From: Hyphomicrobium sp.
GTDB lineage: Bacteria; Pseudomonadota; Alphaproteobacteria; Rhizobiales; Hyphomicrobiaceae
DNA: 32,145 nucleotides
Assembly (NCBI GenBank): GCA_022841965.1
Contig: JALHQM010000016.1
Span: forward strand, 7,087-39,231
Reading direction: 5' to 3'
The notes under the pieces are model-generated. The model made no database searches and had not been told where the DNA came from. It saw only the letters and a list, made by a program, of their open reading frames with translations. Each line of letters opens with the position of its first letter. The first letter of the stretch is position 1. The position numbers and the translations under genes are program-made. Of the stretch, positions 23,789 to 32,145 are shown in pieces.

Positions 23789-26700
23789 TCAATGGAAGTC
23801 CCGGGATTTTGGGATCACGCGCTCTTCGCGCGGATGCATCGGCCGCGGCCGCACCGCAAGACCGCCGCGCGACCATCGCGGATGCCCCTCCACCTCAGCA
23901 GTCTGCGGTTCGGGCCCCGGACTTTTCACCTCGTCCGCATTGGCGATCGGGATCGGCATTGCATTCCCCCACTCCGACAGGAGCATCAGCCAATCGCTGC
24001 GATCCTCCAGATGGTTCGACACCACATGAATGATGCTCTCGTGCCTCTGGATGCGTCCCGAAATCACCATCAACCGCGCCTGCATCACCGTCTTGCGGTA
24101 CTTTTCCAGCATCTTCGGCCACACGACCGCGTTGGCGACCCCGGTTTCGTCTTCGAGCGTCATGAACACGACGCCCTTGGCCGACCCTGGCCGCTGCCGC
24201 ACCAGTATGACGCCGGCCACCTTCACGAACTGCCCGTCGCGCAGCCCCCGCAACTCCTGGCAGGTCACCACCCGCTCCGCCCTAAGCCGTCCGCGCAGGA
24301 AACTCATCGGGTGTGCTTTGAGCGACAGCCGCAACGTCTGGTAGTCGTTCACGACATGCTCTGAGAGCGCCATCTGCGGCAACGCGACCTCCGGCTCTGC
24401 TCCCGTCTCGCGCGCCGCACTCCACGAAAAAAGCGGCAGCGGCGGCGCGTTCGCCAGCGCCGTCACCTCCCACAGCGCCTGCCGCCGGTCGAGACCGATC
24501 GAACGAAACGCATCCGCCGCCGCGAGCTTTTCCAGCGTCGGCAACCGCAACGCCGCCCGCTGCCACAGATCGTGCACCGAACTGAACCCGCCCCGCGCCC
24601 GCGCCGCCACGAGTTTGCCGATCTCCACCTCCTGCAACCCATCGATCTGCCGCAACCCAAGCCGCAGCGCCGGCCCGCCCTCGCAGACGTCCTCCAGCGT
24701 CGAATCCCACTCGCTGCAATTGATGTCGGCGGCCCGCGCCTCCACGCCGTGCTCGCAGGCATCCCGCACGATCTGCGCCGGCGCGTAAAATCCCATCGGC
24801 TGCGAGTTCAACAGCGCACACGCGAACGCCGCCGGATAATGGCACTTCAGCCACGACGACACGTAGACGAGATGCGCAAAGCTCGCCGCATGGCTTTCTG
24901 GAAAACCATACTCGCCAAAGCCCTTGATCTGATTAAAGCAGCGCTGGGCGAACTCGCGATTGTATCCGCGCGCCGTCATCTGCTCGACCATCTTTTCTTC
25001 CAAAAGCCAGATCGTCCCGCGCCGCCGGAACGTCGCCATCGCCTTGCGCAGATCGTTGACGTCCTCATCCGAAAACTTCGCCGCCTCCATGGCGATCCGC
25101 ATCGCCTGCTCTTGAAACAACGGCACACCCTTCGTCTTGCCGAGGATCTGTTTCAATTCATCCGCCGGCCCATGCTCCGGTGCCGGCGATGGATAGATCT
25201 CCGGCTCCACCCCCGAGCGCCGCCGCAAATACGGATGCACCATATCGCCCTGGATCGGCCCGGGCCGCACGATCGCAACCTCGATGACGAGATCGTAGAA
25301 ACAGCGCGGCTTCAATCGCGGCAGCATGTTCATCTGCGCCCGGCTCTCCACCTGGAACACGCCGATGGAATCCGCCCGGCACAGCATGTCGTAGGTCTCG
25401 GCATCCTCGCGCGGCACCTTGGCGAGCGTCATGTCAAGCCCGTGATGGCCCTTCAAGAGTTCGAACGCACGCCGGATGCACGACAGCATCCCGAGCGCTA
25501 AGATATCGACCTTCAACAGCCCGAGCGCTGCGATGTCGTCCTTGTCCCACTCGATGAAGGTGCGGTCATCCATCGCCGCGTTGCCGACCGGAACCATCTC
25601 GATCAGCGGCCCCCGCGTTAAAACGAACCCGCCCACATGCTGCGACAGATGCCGCGGAAACCCGATCAACTCCTCCGTCAGTTCCAGAACCGTCGCGAGC
25701 AGCGGATCGGTCGGATCGAGGCCCGCCTCGCGCACGCGCGTGTCTCCCAAAACACCGCCCGACCGCGTGCCCCACACCATGCCGGCCAGCGCCGAAACGG
25801 TATCCTCCGACAACCCCATCGCCTTGCCCACATCCCGCACCGCCGACCGCGCGCGATACGAAATCACGGTCGCCGCCAACCCCGCCCGGTCACGCCCGTA
25901 GCGCGCATAGATGTATTGAATGACCTCCTCGCGCCGGTCGTGCTCGAAATCGACGTCGATGTCCGGCGGCTCCTTGCGCGCATGGCTGACGAACCGCTCA
26001 AACAGCAGGTTCACCTCCGTCGGATTCACCGCCGTAATCCCGAGGCAATAACACACGACTGAGTTCGCCGCCGATCCGCGCCCCTGACAGAGAATGCCGC
26101 GCGACCGTGCGAACGCGACGATATCGTGGACGGTCAGAAAGTAGGGCGCATAGTTAAGATCGGCGACAAGCTGCAACTCGCGCTCAATCGTCGTCCGCAC
26201 CTTATCCGGAACGCCCTCCGGAAAACGCCACGCCGCCCCCTCCCACGCCAACGCCTCCAGATGCGCCTGCGCCGTTATCCCATGCGGCACAGGTTCATCG
26301 GGATACTCATAAACAAGTTCATCGAGCGAAAACTGGCACGCGTCCATGATCTCGATGGTCCGCGCGACAGCCTCTTCATATCCACGAAACAGCCGCACCA
26401 TCTCCGCGGGCTTCTTCAAATGCCGCTCCGCATTCGCCGCCAGCAGGTAACCCGCCCCATTGATCGTCGTGTGGTCGCGCACGCACGTGAGAACATCCTG
26501 CAGCGGACGCCGATGCAGCGCGTGATAGAGCACAGCGTTTGTTGCAACCAGCGGCGCACCGCACGTCCGCGCCAGCGCCGCAAGCGCCCCCATCCGCGCC
26601 CGGTCATCGCCGCGAAATCCATGCGACGCTGCAAGATAAAGGGTCGCTCCCGCCAGCGCATCGCGCACCCGCCGCAGCTCTGTCTCGAACGCATCGCCAA

Positions 26701-27082
26701 TCGTATCGGGAGGAACAGCAATAAAGATGTTGCCCTCCGCGTGCGCCGCCACATCGGCCAGCCGCAACAGACACTGCCCTTTCGTAGCCCGGCTCTGCCC
26801 CAGCGAAATCAGCCGCGACAGCCGCCCATAAGCGGCGCGGTTCGTCGGCAGGCATAAGAGGCTCGGCGCATCGGCCAGATCGAGCCGCGCGCCGGGAATA
26901 TAACGCAACCCCACCGCCTTCGCCGCCGTGTGCGCGCGCACGATCCCGGCGAGCGTATTGCGGTCGGTCACGGCAATGGCGTCCAGCCCCAACGCCTTCG
27001 CCTGTGCGACAAGCTCATCCGCATGCGACGCCCCGCGCAGGAACGAGAAGTTCGTTGTGACATCGAGTTCAGCGTAACGCAT
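23789..27082 (-). CDS. dnaE2: Error-prone DNA polymerase DnaE2
   Basis: 1097 residues from ATG 27082, 13 bp after the imuB stop. An open extension to 27388 lies inside imuB. It is the C-family polymerase of the SOS translesion complex. A PHP domain fills about 1-205, beginning MRYAELDVTTNFSFLRGASH. The usual HxH metal pair of the replicative enzyme is replaced there, as common in DnaE2. The palm carries PDIDVDF (D374, D376), the conserved catalytic pair, and HDRREEVIQYIYARYG. An OB-fold near the C-terminus (about 985-1060) includes KVAGVILVRQRPGSAKGVVFMTLED. Full length, no frameshift. It is third in the imuA-imuB-dnaE2 operon, so it should follow the LexA box upstream of imuA. Confidence 0.96.
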   Translation of the reverse strand: MRYAELDVTTNFSFLRGASHADELVAQAKALGLDAIAVTDRNTLAGIVRAHTAAKAVGLRYIPGARLDLADAPSLLCLPTNRAAYGRLSRLISLGQSRATKGQCLLRLADVAAHAEGNIFIAVPPDTIGDAFETELRRVRDALAGATLYLAASHGFRGDDRARMGALAALARTCGAPLVATNAVLYHALHRRPLQDVLTCVRDHTTINGAGYLLAANAERHLKKPAEMVRLFRGYEEAVARTIEIMDACQFSLDELVYEYPDEPVPHGITAQAHLEALAWEGAAWRFPEGVPDKVRTTIERELQLVADLNYAPYFLTVHDIVAFARSRGILCQGRGSAANSVVCYCLGITAVNPTEVNLLFERFVSHARKEPPDIDVDFEHDRREEVIQYIYARYGRDRAGLAATVISYRARSAVRDVGKAMGLSEDTVSALAGMVWGTRSGGVLGDTRVREAGLDPTDPLLATVLELTEELIGFPRHLSQHVGGFVLTRGPLIEMVPVGNAAMDDRTFIEWDKDDIAALGLLKVDILALGMLSCIRRAFELLKGHHGLDMTLAKVPREDAETYDMLCRADSIGVFQVESRAQMNMLPRLKPRCFYDLVIEVAIVRPGPIQGDMVHPYLRRRSGVEPEIYPSPAPEHGPADELKQILGKTKGVPLFQEQAMRIAMEAAKFSDEDVNDLRKAMATFRRRGTIWLLEEKMVEQMTARGYNREFAQRCFNQIKGFGEYGFPESHAASFAHLVYVSSWLKCHYPAAFACALLNSQPMGFYAPAQIVRDACEHGVEARAADINCSEWDSTLEDVCEGGPALRLGLRQIDGLQEVEIGKLVAARARGGFSSVHDLWQRAALRLPTLEKLAAADAFRSIGLDRRQALWEVTALANAPPLPLFSWSAARETGAEPEVALPQMALSEHVVNDYQTLRLSLKAHPMSFLRGRLRAERVVTCQELRGLRDGQFVKVAGVILVRQRPGSAKGVVFMTLEDETGVANAVVWPKMLEKYRKTVMQARLMVISGRIQRHESIIHVVSNHLEDRSDWLMLLSEWGNAMPIPIANADEVKSPGPEPQTAEVEGHPRWSRGGLAVRPRPMHPREERVIPKSRDFH

Positions 27083-27095
27083 CACACAGCGACCC

Positions 27096-28748
27096 TCAGA
27101 ACAAACCATGCAGGAACCAGCGCGGTTGGCCCGCCGCATCCGCCGCGCCATAAAACCCCTCGCGGAACATCCAGAATCGCGCCCCGTCGCCCGTCTCGGC
27201 GACGTAGTAATCGCGCGTCTTTTCGCGCTGGGCCGGATCGGCGATCTCCCCGTCGAGCCCGTCATCCGGCGGCACCACATCGGGATGCGAAAGCTGCCGC
27301 CACCACTCCGGCGCGATCCGCTCCGGCCCCGCCGCCTTTGCCACCGCATAGGCCACCCGCCGCCATGTAAACCGCAACGGCGGCCCATCCGGCACTTCCG
27401 CCATCACGCTGATCGCCTCGGGTGGCGACAGCAGCAGAAACGGCCGCTCGCCCGGCGCCACGCCCGGCAATCCGCCGCTCTCCATGAACGGGGCCAGCGG
27501 TGCCATCCGCCTCGCTGCCTGTTCGGGAATGTGGCTCGCGCGCGGAGCGAGCCGGAACACGTTCTTGGCACCCAGCCGGTTCGCGAGCCGATCGACAAGC
27601 GCTGCGATCGCCTGCTCGGGTGCTGCTCCGCCCCGCCCGAGCGTGGCCTGCTCTGGATCGAGCGGCTCCACCAGAACCGCATCGAGCACGGCGACATCGA
27701 TGCCGAACCCCGCGTCGATCCCGGCCAGCTTTTCAAGGAGCAAGCGCAGAACGTGCGCCGCCTCCGCACTCGCCCGCGCCATGCCCGCCTCCGCATGCGC
27801 CACCGTGCCGTCGGCGCGATAAAGCGACAGAGCGATCCGCCGCGCGCCCAGCCCCGCCGCCTTCAGTGCGCATGCAAGATCTTCCGCCAGCAGGCCCACT
27901 TCCGAGACAAGCGCCTCCGATGAAATGAGTGGCTCGCCCCATGAGCGCCGCTCCGACAGAACCGGCGGCTCACCGAGCGGCGCCCGCGGTTCTTGCCTCC
28001 GCCCCAACGCCTGATCGAGCCGCACCAGAACCGCGTCTGCCAACCCTTTCGCTTTGGCTTGACCTCCCTTGGAGCGTGACGACGCCTCCGACGCAAAGCG
28101 CCGCTCCAGGCTCACACGCGGCAACTCCGCCAGATGTCCGATCTTGGCAAGCCCCAGCCGCCGCAGCAAAACCACCGTATCCGGCGCCAGCCGCAGCGCT
28201 TCGACCGGCAATCCCGCCAGCGCTGTGAGCGTTGCCGCCTCCCCCGCCGGCGCCAGCACCGCGCTGCGCCTTTGGGTCGCAAAACGCGCCAGCGCGAAGG
28301 CTGCCCCTGGCGTACCGGCCAGACCCACCCGCGCGGTAATGCCGAAATCCAAAAGCCGCCGCACAAGATCATCCAGCAGCGCCGCCTCTCCACCGAAGAG
28401 ATGCGCAACACCTGTCGTATCGATCCACACGCCGTCATCGCACTCGACGTTGCGATTGGGGCCGTAACGTCCAAGCCAGAGCGCAAGACGCGTCAAGGCC
28501 CGCGCATCCCGCTCCATCTCGGCCGGATGCGACACGAGGATCGGCACCGCCGCCCGCGCATCCGCAAGGCTCATCCCTGACCGCACGCCCTCCCGCGCCG
28601 CGCGTGTGTTGACGGCCGTGATGCGGATGCCGTGCGCACCGCCAGCGACGAGCGCGAAAGGTTTGTCATCCGGCACGGCGCCGGGCCGGTGCCGTTTCAG
28701 CCGCTCGATCGGCCATTGCGGCAGCCACACGGAAACGAGACGCTTCAT
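27096..28748 (-). CDS. imuB: Y-family polymerase-like mutasome subunit ImuB
   Basis: 550 residues from ATG 28748, starting MKRLVSVWLPQWPIERLKR, the usual ImuB opening. It has a Y-family polymerase fold but has lost catalytic acids. The first motif WLPQWP has no Asp where a polymerase has DxDxF. The second reads GVWIDTTGVAHLF, without the DE pair. It therefore acts as an adaptor linking DnaE2 and ImuA to the sliding clamp. I could not see a clear QLxLF clamp motif in it. The gene overlaps imuA by 83 bp and its stop lies 13 bp before dnaE2, whose ribosome site overlaps its end. Confidence 0.94.
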   Translation of the reverse strand: MKRLVSVWLPQWPIERLKRHRPGAVPDDKPFALVAGGAHGIRITAVNTRAAREGVRSGMSLADARAAVPILVSHPAEMERDARALTRLALWLGRYGPNRNVECDDGVWIDTTGVAHLFGGEAALLDDLVRRLLDFGITARVGLAGTPGAAFALARFATQRRSAVLAPAGEAATLTALAGLPVEALRLAPDTVVLLRRLGLAKIGHLAELPRVSLERRFASEASSRSKGGQAKAKGLADAVLVRLDQALGRRQEPRAPLGEPPVLSERRSWGEPLISSEALVSEVGLLAEDLACALKAAGLGARRIALSLYRADGTVAHAEAGMARASAEAAHVLRLLLEKLAGIDAGFGIDVAVLDAVLVEPLDPEQATLGRGGAAPEQAIAALVDRLANRLGAKNVFRLAPRASHIPEQAARRMAPLAPFMESGGLPGVAPGERPFLLLSPPEAISVMAEVPDGPPLRFTWRRVAYAVAKAAGPERIAPEWWRQLSHPDVVPPDDGLDGEIADPAQREKTRDYYVAETGDGARFWMFREGFYGAADAAGQPRWFLHGLF

Positions 28749-29721
28749 GGGACCATTCCAAAATCATTGCTGCTTCGGTCGCGGGTGGCGCCGAGCGGCA
28801 GCGCTCGAGCCGCACGGCAAGCCGCGCGACACCCGGCGCCCTGGGATCAAACGGATGCGCACCACTCACCGCCGGATCGATCCGCCAGCGCGTGGCGGTC
28901 GCAGCACTGGGCGCCGAGCGTGCGCTGGTCAGCAAAAGCAGCGGTGTCGCCCCGTCCCGCGCCGCCAGACTGAGACGTCGCGCTGGCGTCAGCCCGATCG
29001 AAGACAGCGCCCCGACCGCCAGCGCCAGGCTGCCCGAGCGCAGGCCTTCTTCCAGAGCCCAAAGCACGTCGTCCTCGCGCCGGCCGTCGATGAAAAGGAA
29101 TGATGAGGCCGCAAGCCCGAAGCGCGCCAAACCGGGAGGATACAAAGACCCCGTATCGAGCATCGTGCGCGGTGACGTGCACCACAGAATGCGCGGCAGA
29201 CCTTGCCCGGCGCGCGTGGCCCCATCGAGCCGCCGCTTCGCCAGCGCCAGAGCGAACGCCAGCGCCGCCGCGCGCGACGCCGCCTTTGCCGATTGAGGTT
29301 TGAGTTCGTGACAGGCCGCCGTATCGAGCGCCGTGGCTCCAATAAGCGCATCCACCTCCGGCGCGCCGAGCGACCAAGCCGCCGTCCGCGGTCCTGCGCC
29401 AAGTCCAGCCGGCATCTCGCACGCGGGACGCTCCTCGCCGATCCCCCCCTCGCCAATCCCCTGCCTGATCTCGAGCTTCGGCCGCTCGATGGCGAGAATG
29501 CGTTGGCGCAAGATTTCAAGGCTGTCTCTCTGCACACCCGCCGCCGGGGGCGCCGGAGCAGCCACTGAGAGGGCGCTGCTCCGGCGCGGGGGCACCCGGG
29601 GAGACAGGTACGCAACAGAACGCATCTCCCCGGATAAACTCACAAACTCATCTGAATCCTCATTGGGCGCGGGCCTTGGCAGCGCGGACGGGAGATCGAG
29701 GGGGTGGGCCGCCTTGTCCAT
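28666..29721 (-). CDS. imuA: Mutasome protein ImuA (RecA/SulA-like)
   Basis: 351 residues from ATG 29721; a TTG at 29739 would add six residues, and neither has a strong ribosome site. ImuA is the RecA-like partner in the ImuA-ImuB-DnaE2 complex. Segments visible include LRQRILAIERPKLE (near 65-80), AWSLGAPEVDALIGA, AALAFALALAKRR and RILWCTSPRTMLDTGSLYPPGL (about 180-200), typical of this family. There is no intact Walker A. The first 65 residues are a low-complexity, proline-rich extension. A perfect LexA-type box lies about 100 nt upstream. The gene leads the SOS operon and overlaps imuB by 83 bp in another frame. Confidence 0.9.
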   Translation of the reverse strand: MDKAAHPLDLPSALPRPAPNEDSDEFVSLSGEMRSVAYLSPRVPPRRSSALSVAAPAPPAAGVQRDSLEILRQRILAIERPKLEIRQGIGEGGIGEERPACEMPAGLGAGPRTAAWSLGAPEVDALIGATALDTAACHELKPQSAKAASRAAALAFALALAKRRLDGATRAGQGLPRILWCTSPRTMLDTGSLYPPGLARFGLAASSFLFIDGRREDDVLWALEEGLRSGSLALAVGALSSIGLTPARRLSLAARDGATPLLLLTSARSAPSAATATRWRIDPAVSGAHPFDPRAPGVARLAVRLERCRSAPPATEAAMILEWSHEASRFRVAAAMADRAAETAPARRRAG

Positions 29722-29772
29722 GGGCTTAAACGCTCGCAACGGGGGTTCACAACAAAGACGCCACGCAACAAT

Positions 29773-29787
29773 GTACTTGTTTTGTTC
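29773..29787 (-). promoter_or_regulatory. Degenerate second LexA-like site before imuA
   Basis: GTAC-TTGTTTT-GTTC has one mismatch to GTTC-N7-GTTC and stands 52 nt before the imuA start, closer than the perfect box at 29821. It could be a weak second operator or chance. The flanking TGTTCTT also pairs as an inverted repeat with AAGAACA at 29818-29825. Confidence 0.3.
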
Positions 29788-29820
29788 TTAAAGCCCAGAC
29801 CCAAGAAGGTCAAGAAAAAA

Positions 29821-29835
29821 GAACAAGACAGGAAC
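29821..29835 (-). promoter_or_regulatory. lexA box: LexA-type SOS box of the imuA-imuB-dnaE2 operon
   Basis: GAAC-AAGACAG-GAAC on the plus strand (GTTC-N7-GTTC on the minus strand) exactly matches the alphaproteobacterial LexA direct repeat. It lies 100 nt before imuA ATG 29721. These operons are known to be LexA-controlled in this class, so the site is well supported by context. Confidence 0.85.
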
Positions 29836-29970
29836 AAAAAGTGCCGCCTCTGCAACATAAACGCCGCCGGCCCGCCCGACTCCGGCCCTCACCCACCCGC
29901 AAACAAGAGCTACGGACATGCAGTGCGATCAAATTGTGCAGCGCAACCCTCTGATCGACCCGCATTCATA

Positions 29971-29993
29971 AGGAACACGGCCAGGAACACGGT
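29971..29993 (+). repeat. Short tandem repeat, two 12-bp units
   Basis: AGGAACACGG occurs twice with a 12-bp period (29971-29980 and 29983-29992). It contains two GAAC elements separated by eight bases, one too many for the LexA pattern. No function is evident. Confidence 0.5.
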
Positions 29994-30223
29994 AGGTCGG
30001 CTCAGCAACTGACCACGGAATGCTCAAGCCATGGACAAGACACGCATATTTTTCTCCATGGATTTGGTCGCTTCGCGTCGAAGTGTGGCCGGAAAGACCT
30101 CACCTAAAAAACGAACCTGCGATATACGATCCCTTCACCATACTGAGACTAACGATAGGCCTTCGGGCACGGTCGCAATCCGGGCCTCGTCCCATCGTTG
30201 AGCATAAGACTGGAGTTAGCAGA

Positions 30224-30913
30224 ATGCGGGTTTGCTCCATCCTCACCCGGGCCCTGACAATCGTCTGTGCCACGGTCATCATGACGGCCGTGCAGTCGGC
30301 GCAGTCGCACGCCCAGTCATTATGGGGCGGCGATTCTGAATGGGGCGGTAAGCGTTCCGTTGTCAGCTTCAATACCAAATTCCGTCCCGGTCAGCTGATC
30401 GCGTCCTTCGGCGACCGCCGACTCTACTATGTCACCAAACCGGGCACGGCGATCAGCTACCCGATCGCCATCCCGCGCGAGCAAAGCCGCTGGCAGGGCC
30501 GCCTCAACGTGACCCAGAAGCGCGAGAACCCGTCGTGGACGCCGACGCCGGAAATGCTGCGCGAAAACCCGCGCCTGCCGGCCTGGGTCCCGGGCGGCCA
30601 TCCGATGAATCCCATGGGCGTCCGCGCTCTTTACCTCGGCTCCAGCACCTACCGCATTCACGGAACCGATGCGCCGTGGACCATCGGCGAGGCGGTCTCT
30701 AAGGGCTGCATCCGTATGTTCAACGAAGATGTGCTCGATCTGTATCCTCGCATTCCCGTCGGCACCGTCGTGACCGTCACGTGGGAGCGCTTCAAGACCG
30801 GCCCGGCTATGGCCAGCGAAAGTGAAACCGCGCCGGTGGCCCCCGCCAAGCGCCGCGTCGTCACCTACGGACGCAAGGGCGAAGCACCGACGCGCACCGT
30901 CGCCGTCGAGTAA
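30224..30913 (+). CDS. L,D-transpeptidase (YkuD/ErfK family)
   Basis: 229 residues from ATG 30224, fixed by GGAG eight bases upstream; the frame extends to 30020 without a site. A signal peptide ends near residue 30 (AQSHA-QS). The YkuD domain spans about 55-190. Its catalytic motif is HGTDAPWTIGEAVSKGCIRM (H146, S159, C162, R164), the usual HG then SxGCIRM. The catalytic Cys forms 3-3 cross-links in peptidoglycan or attaches proteins to it. GHPMNPMGVRALYL (about 125-138) is the preceding family motif. The C-terminal tail is basic and disordered. It is a single gene ending at a strong shared terminator. Confidence 0.93.
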   Translation: MRVCSILTRALTIVCATVIMTAVQSAQSHAQSLWGGDSEWGGKRSVVSFNTKFRPGQLIASFGDRRLYYVTKPGTAISYPIAIPREQSRWQGRLNVTQKRENPSWTPTPEMLRENPRLPAWVPGGHPMNPMGVRALYLGSSTYRIHGTDAPWTIGEAVSKGCIRMFNEDVLDLYPRIPVGTVVTVTWERFKTGPAMASESETAPVAPAKRRVVTYGRKGEAPTRTVAVE

Positions 30914-30935
30914 AGCTGACCTCGCACACCAAACA

Positions 30936-30979
30936 AGCAAAACGGGTGGTCCCTTTCCGGTGACCACCCGTTTTGCGTT
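30936..30979. terminator. Bidirectional terminator between the L,D-transpeptidase gene and znuA
   Basis: A 13-bp perfect stem AAAACGGGTGGTC / GACCACCCGTTTT (30939-30951 and 30962-30974) is followed by GCGTTT on the plus side and by GCTTGTTT on the minus side. It lies between convergent genes and probably serves both. Confidence 0.88.
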
Positions 30980-31027
30980 TCAGACCCTTGCAGACAATCC
31001 TTCCAGCGCCCCTTCGTGATCCCCACT

Positions 31028-32029
31028 CTACGATTGCAGACACGTCGTCAATCCCTGCGCCAGATTGCGCAACAGCGCCGCGTAGGCACCATCTCCCGCG
31101 TCGACAGACGCGCCTTCCGGATCCAATGTCCCAGCCTTCGCCCCTGTTCCTTCGATCACCGTCGCAACGAGCTTCGACTTGAACTGCGGCTCGGCAAAAA
31201 CGCAGGCCACACCGAGTGTTTTGATCTTGCCGCGGATCTCTGACAGCCGCTTCGCTGATGGCTGCACCTCCGGTGAAACCGTGATGGCCCCCGCCGCCGT
31301 CAGCCCGAAGCGTGCCTCGAAGTATTGATACGCGTCGTGGAACACCACGAACGATTTCCCCTTCAATGGCGCCAAAGCGGCATCGATCTCCTTGGCCAGC
31401 GCATCGATACCCGCAATCGTCTTTTCGCCGTTCGCTTTGAAGACCGCCGCATGCTCGGGCGCGGCCTCGGACAACGCGCGAGCGATCTCGCCCACCATCG
31501 CGACCGCGTTTTGCGGATCGAGCCACACGTGCCCGTCGCGCACAGGGCCGTGGTCGTGATCGCCGTGGCTGTGATCGTCATGCCCGTGGTCGTGCGCTTC
31601 GAACGTGTCGCCCCGGCGCTTGTCGAGCAGTTTCAGCCCTGGTGAGTTGGCCAGCGTCACGACCGTGACGGTCTTAGGCAACGACGCGACGATCCGGCGG
31701 GTGAACGGCTCGATCTCCTCCGAAACGCGAAACACCACCGTCGCTGCATTGAGCGCGCGGGCGTCCGACGGCTTCAGCGAGTAGGTATGCGGCGAAGCGG
31801 CCCCGCCGACCAGCAGACGCGGTTCACCCACGTCCCCCATCACCTGCGTCACGAGCGAGTGAATAGGCTTGATCGTCGCCACGACCTTCAAATCCTCGGC
31901 CCTGGCGGTCCCGGACGCCAGCAGCGCTGCCGCGAGGGCGGACGCGGCGGCAGTCCGTCGATAAAAACGGCTTAACTGAATGATATAACGAGCGTTTTCT
32001 GCCGGGGTGCCCGGTTGTGCCGTCGTCAA
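31028..32029 (-). CDS. znuA: Periplasmic zinc-binding protein ZnuA
   Basis: 333 residues from TTG 32029. This start is chosen because AGGAGGG lies seven bases upstream and it puts a Zur-box-like site 34-45 nt before it. The frame is open to 32128, where ATG codons lack ribosome sites. A signal sequence ends at about residue 44 (ASGTARA-EDLK), with a long N-region. Zinc ligands are H81 (ASPHTYSLKP), H167 (DGHVWLDP), H231 (VFHDAYQYF) and D303 (GTLDP). A histidine-rich loop lies at about 146-161 (AHDHGHDDHSHGDHDHG). Two Cys (C276 in GVACVFAEPQF, C330 near the end) fit the ZnuA disulfide. It delivers zinc to ZnuBC, encoded about 17 kb away. The role is firm; the TTG start is less certain. Confidence 0.93.
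   Translation of the reverse strand: MTTAQPGTPAENARYIIQLSRFYRRTAAASALAAALLASGTARAEDLKVVATIKPIHSLVTQVMGDVGEPRLLVGGAASPHTYSLKPSDARALNAATVVFRVSEEIEPFTRRIVASLPKTVTVVTLANSPGLKLLDKRRGDTFEAHDHGHDDHSHGDHDHGPVRDGHVWLDPQNAVAMVGEIARALSEAAPEHAAVFKANGEKTIAGIDALAKEIDAALAPLKGKSFVVFHDAYQYFEARFGLTAAGAITVSPEVQPSAKRLSEIRGKIKTLGVACVFAEPQFKSKLVATVIEGTGAKAGTLDPEGASVDAGDGAYAALLRNLAQGLTTCLQS
31978..31989. promoter_or_regulatory. Possible second Zur-box-like site in the znuA 5' region
   Basis: The plus strand reads GAATGATATAAC. Its last nine bases, TGATATAAC, are identical to the zur operator at 12257-12265, while the other half site is lost. It lies inside the signal-peptide codons if znuA starts at TTG 32029. Confidence 0.35.
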
Positions 32030-32062
32030 GCGATAACCCTCCTGAGAATGGATCGATGCAAT

Positions 32063-32074
32063 GGATAGTATAAC
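32063..32074. promoter_or_regulatory. Zur-box-like operator upstream of znuA
   Basis: On the minus strand this reads GTTAT-ACT-ATCC, matching GTTAT-N3-ATAAC with one half site weakened. It stands 34-45 nt before the proposed znuA start, a normal repressor position. Confidence 0.6.
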
Positions 32075-32145
32075 ATCCAACTTGCGCCACATGGCAAACG
32101 TATGGCCAGTGCGGCACGAATCCACCAACCGCCAACCGCCAACCG

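Larger units (their letters stand above)
29722..30223. other. Intergenic region between imuA and the L,D-transpeptidase gene
   Basis: About 500 bp with no credible gene. The left part carries the LexA-type sites and the imuA promoter. The middle has a 12-bp tandem repeat (29971-29993). The right part must contain the promoter of the transpeptidase gene, but I see no clear -35/-10 pair. Confidence 0.6.

Noticed and set aside
29972-29988. GAAC-N8-GAAC in the tandem repeat as a third LexA box
   Set aside because: The spacing is eight bases rather than seven and it is part of a simple 12-bp duplication.

Overview
The window looks like chromosome of a GC-rich alphaproteobacterium, probably of the Hyphomicrobiales or a close relative. 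This rests on gene content and regulatory sites, not on a phylogenetic marker. The signs are two direct-repeat LexA boxes of the alphaproteobacterial type (GTTC-N7-GTTC), a Zur-type operator before zur-znuCB, an imuA-imuB-dnaE2 mutasome, a TadG-like pilus protein and an ECF sigma/anti-sigma pair. I see no rRNA, tRNA, CRISPR array, transposase or prophage genes.

Layout. 1-1260 holds the 3' part of a HerA-like ATPase. A gene-poor stretch follows (1261-2102), with four consecutive hairpins at about 1814-2053. Next is an ECF sigma/anti-sigma pair on the minus strand, divergent from an atypical class A penicillin-binding protein (3640-6135) and a fumarylacetoacetase-family hydrolase. Two separately terminated minus-strand genes encode a TadG/von Willebrand pilus-like protein and an unrecognised 1112-residue membrane and coiled-coil protein with an internal duplication. 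Then come zur-znuC-znuB behind a Zur-type box, and ispG. A bidirectional terminator separates ispG from a convergent small Cas2/VapD-like gene that has a LexA box upstream. A small putative DNA-binding protein ending in QLNLFG, an orphan hisA, a small membrane protein and an MgtE-type transporter follow. A minus-strand operon ggt-thiO-ubiE, a secreted C2-like protein, and the SOS mutagenesis cassette (imuA-imuB-dnaE2 behind a LexA box) come next. The window ends with a periplasmic L,D-transpeptidase and znuA.

How the genes work together. ZnuA (minus strand, right end) would deliver zinc to the ZnuB permease and ZnuC ATPase encoded about 17 kb away. Both loci carry Zur-box-like palindromes, so they probably form one split zinc regulon. 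ImuA, ImuB and DnaE2 form a translesion synthesis complex induced by DNA damage. The LexA-type box before the Cas2/VapD-like gene suggests a second damage-responsive transcript in the window. The class A PBP and the L,D-transpeptidase are both cell-wall enzymes but are not adjacent. The best leads for something undescribed are the LexA-boxed Cas2/VapD-like gene with its QLNLFG-tailed neighbour, the 1112-residue duplicated membrane protein, and the four-hairpin intergenic element.
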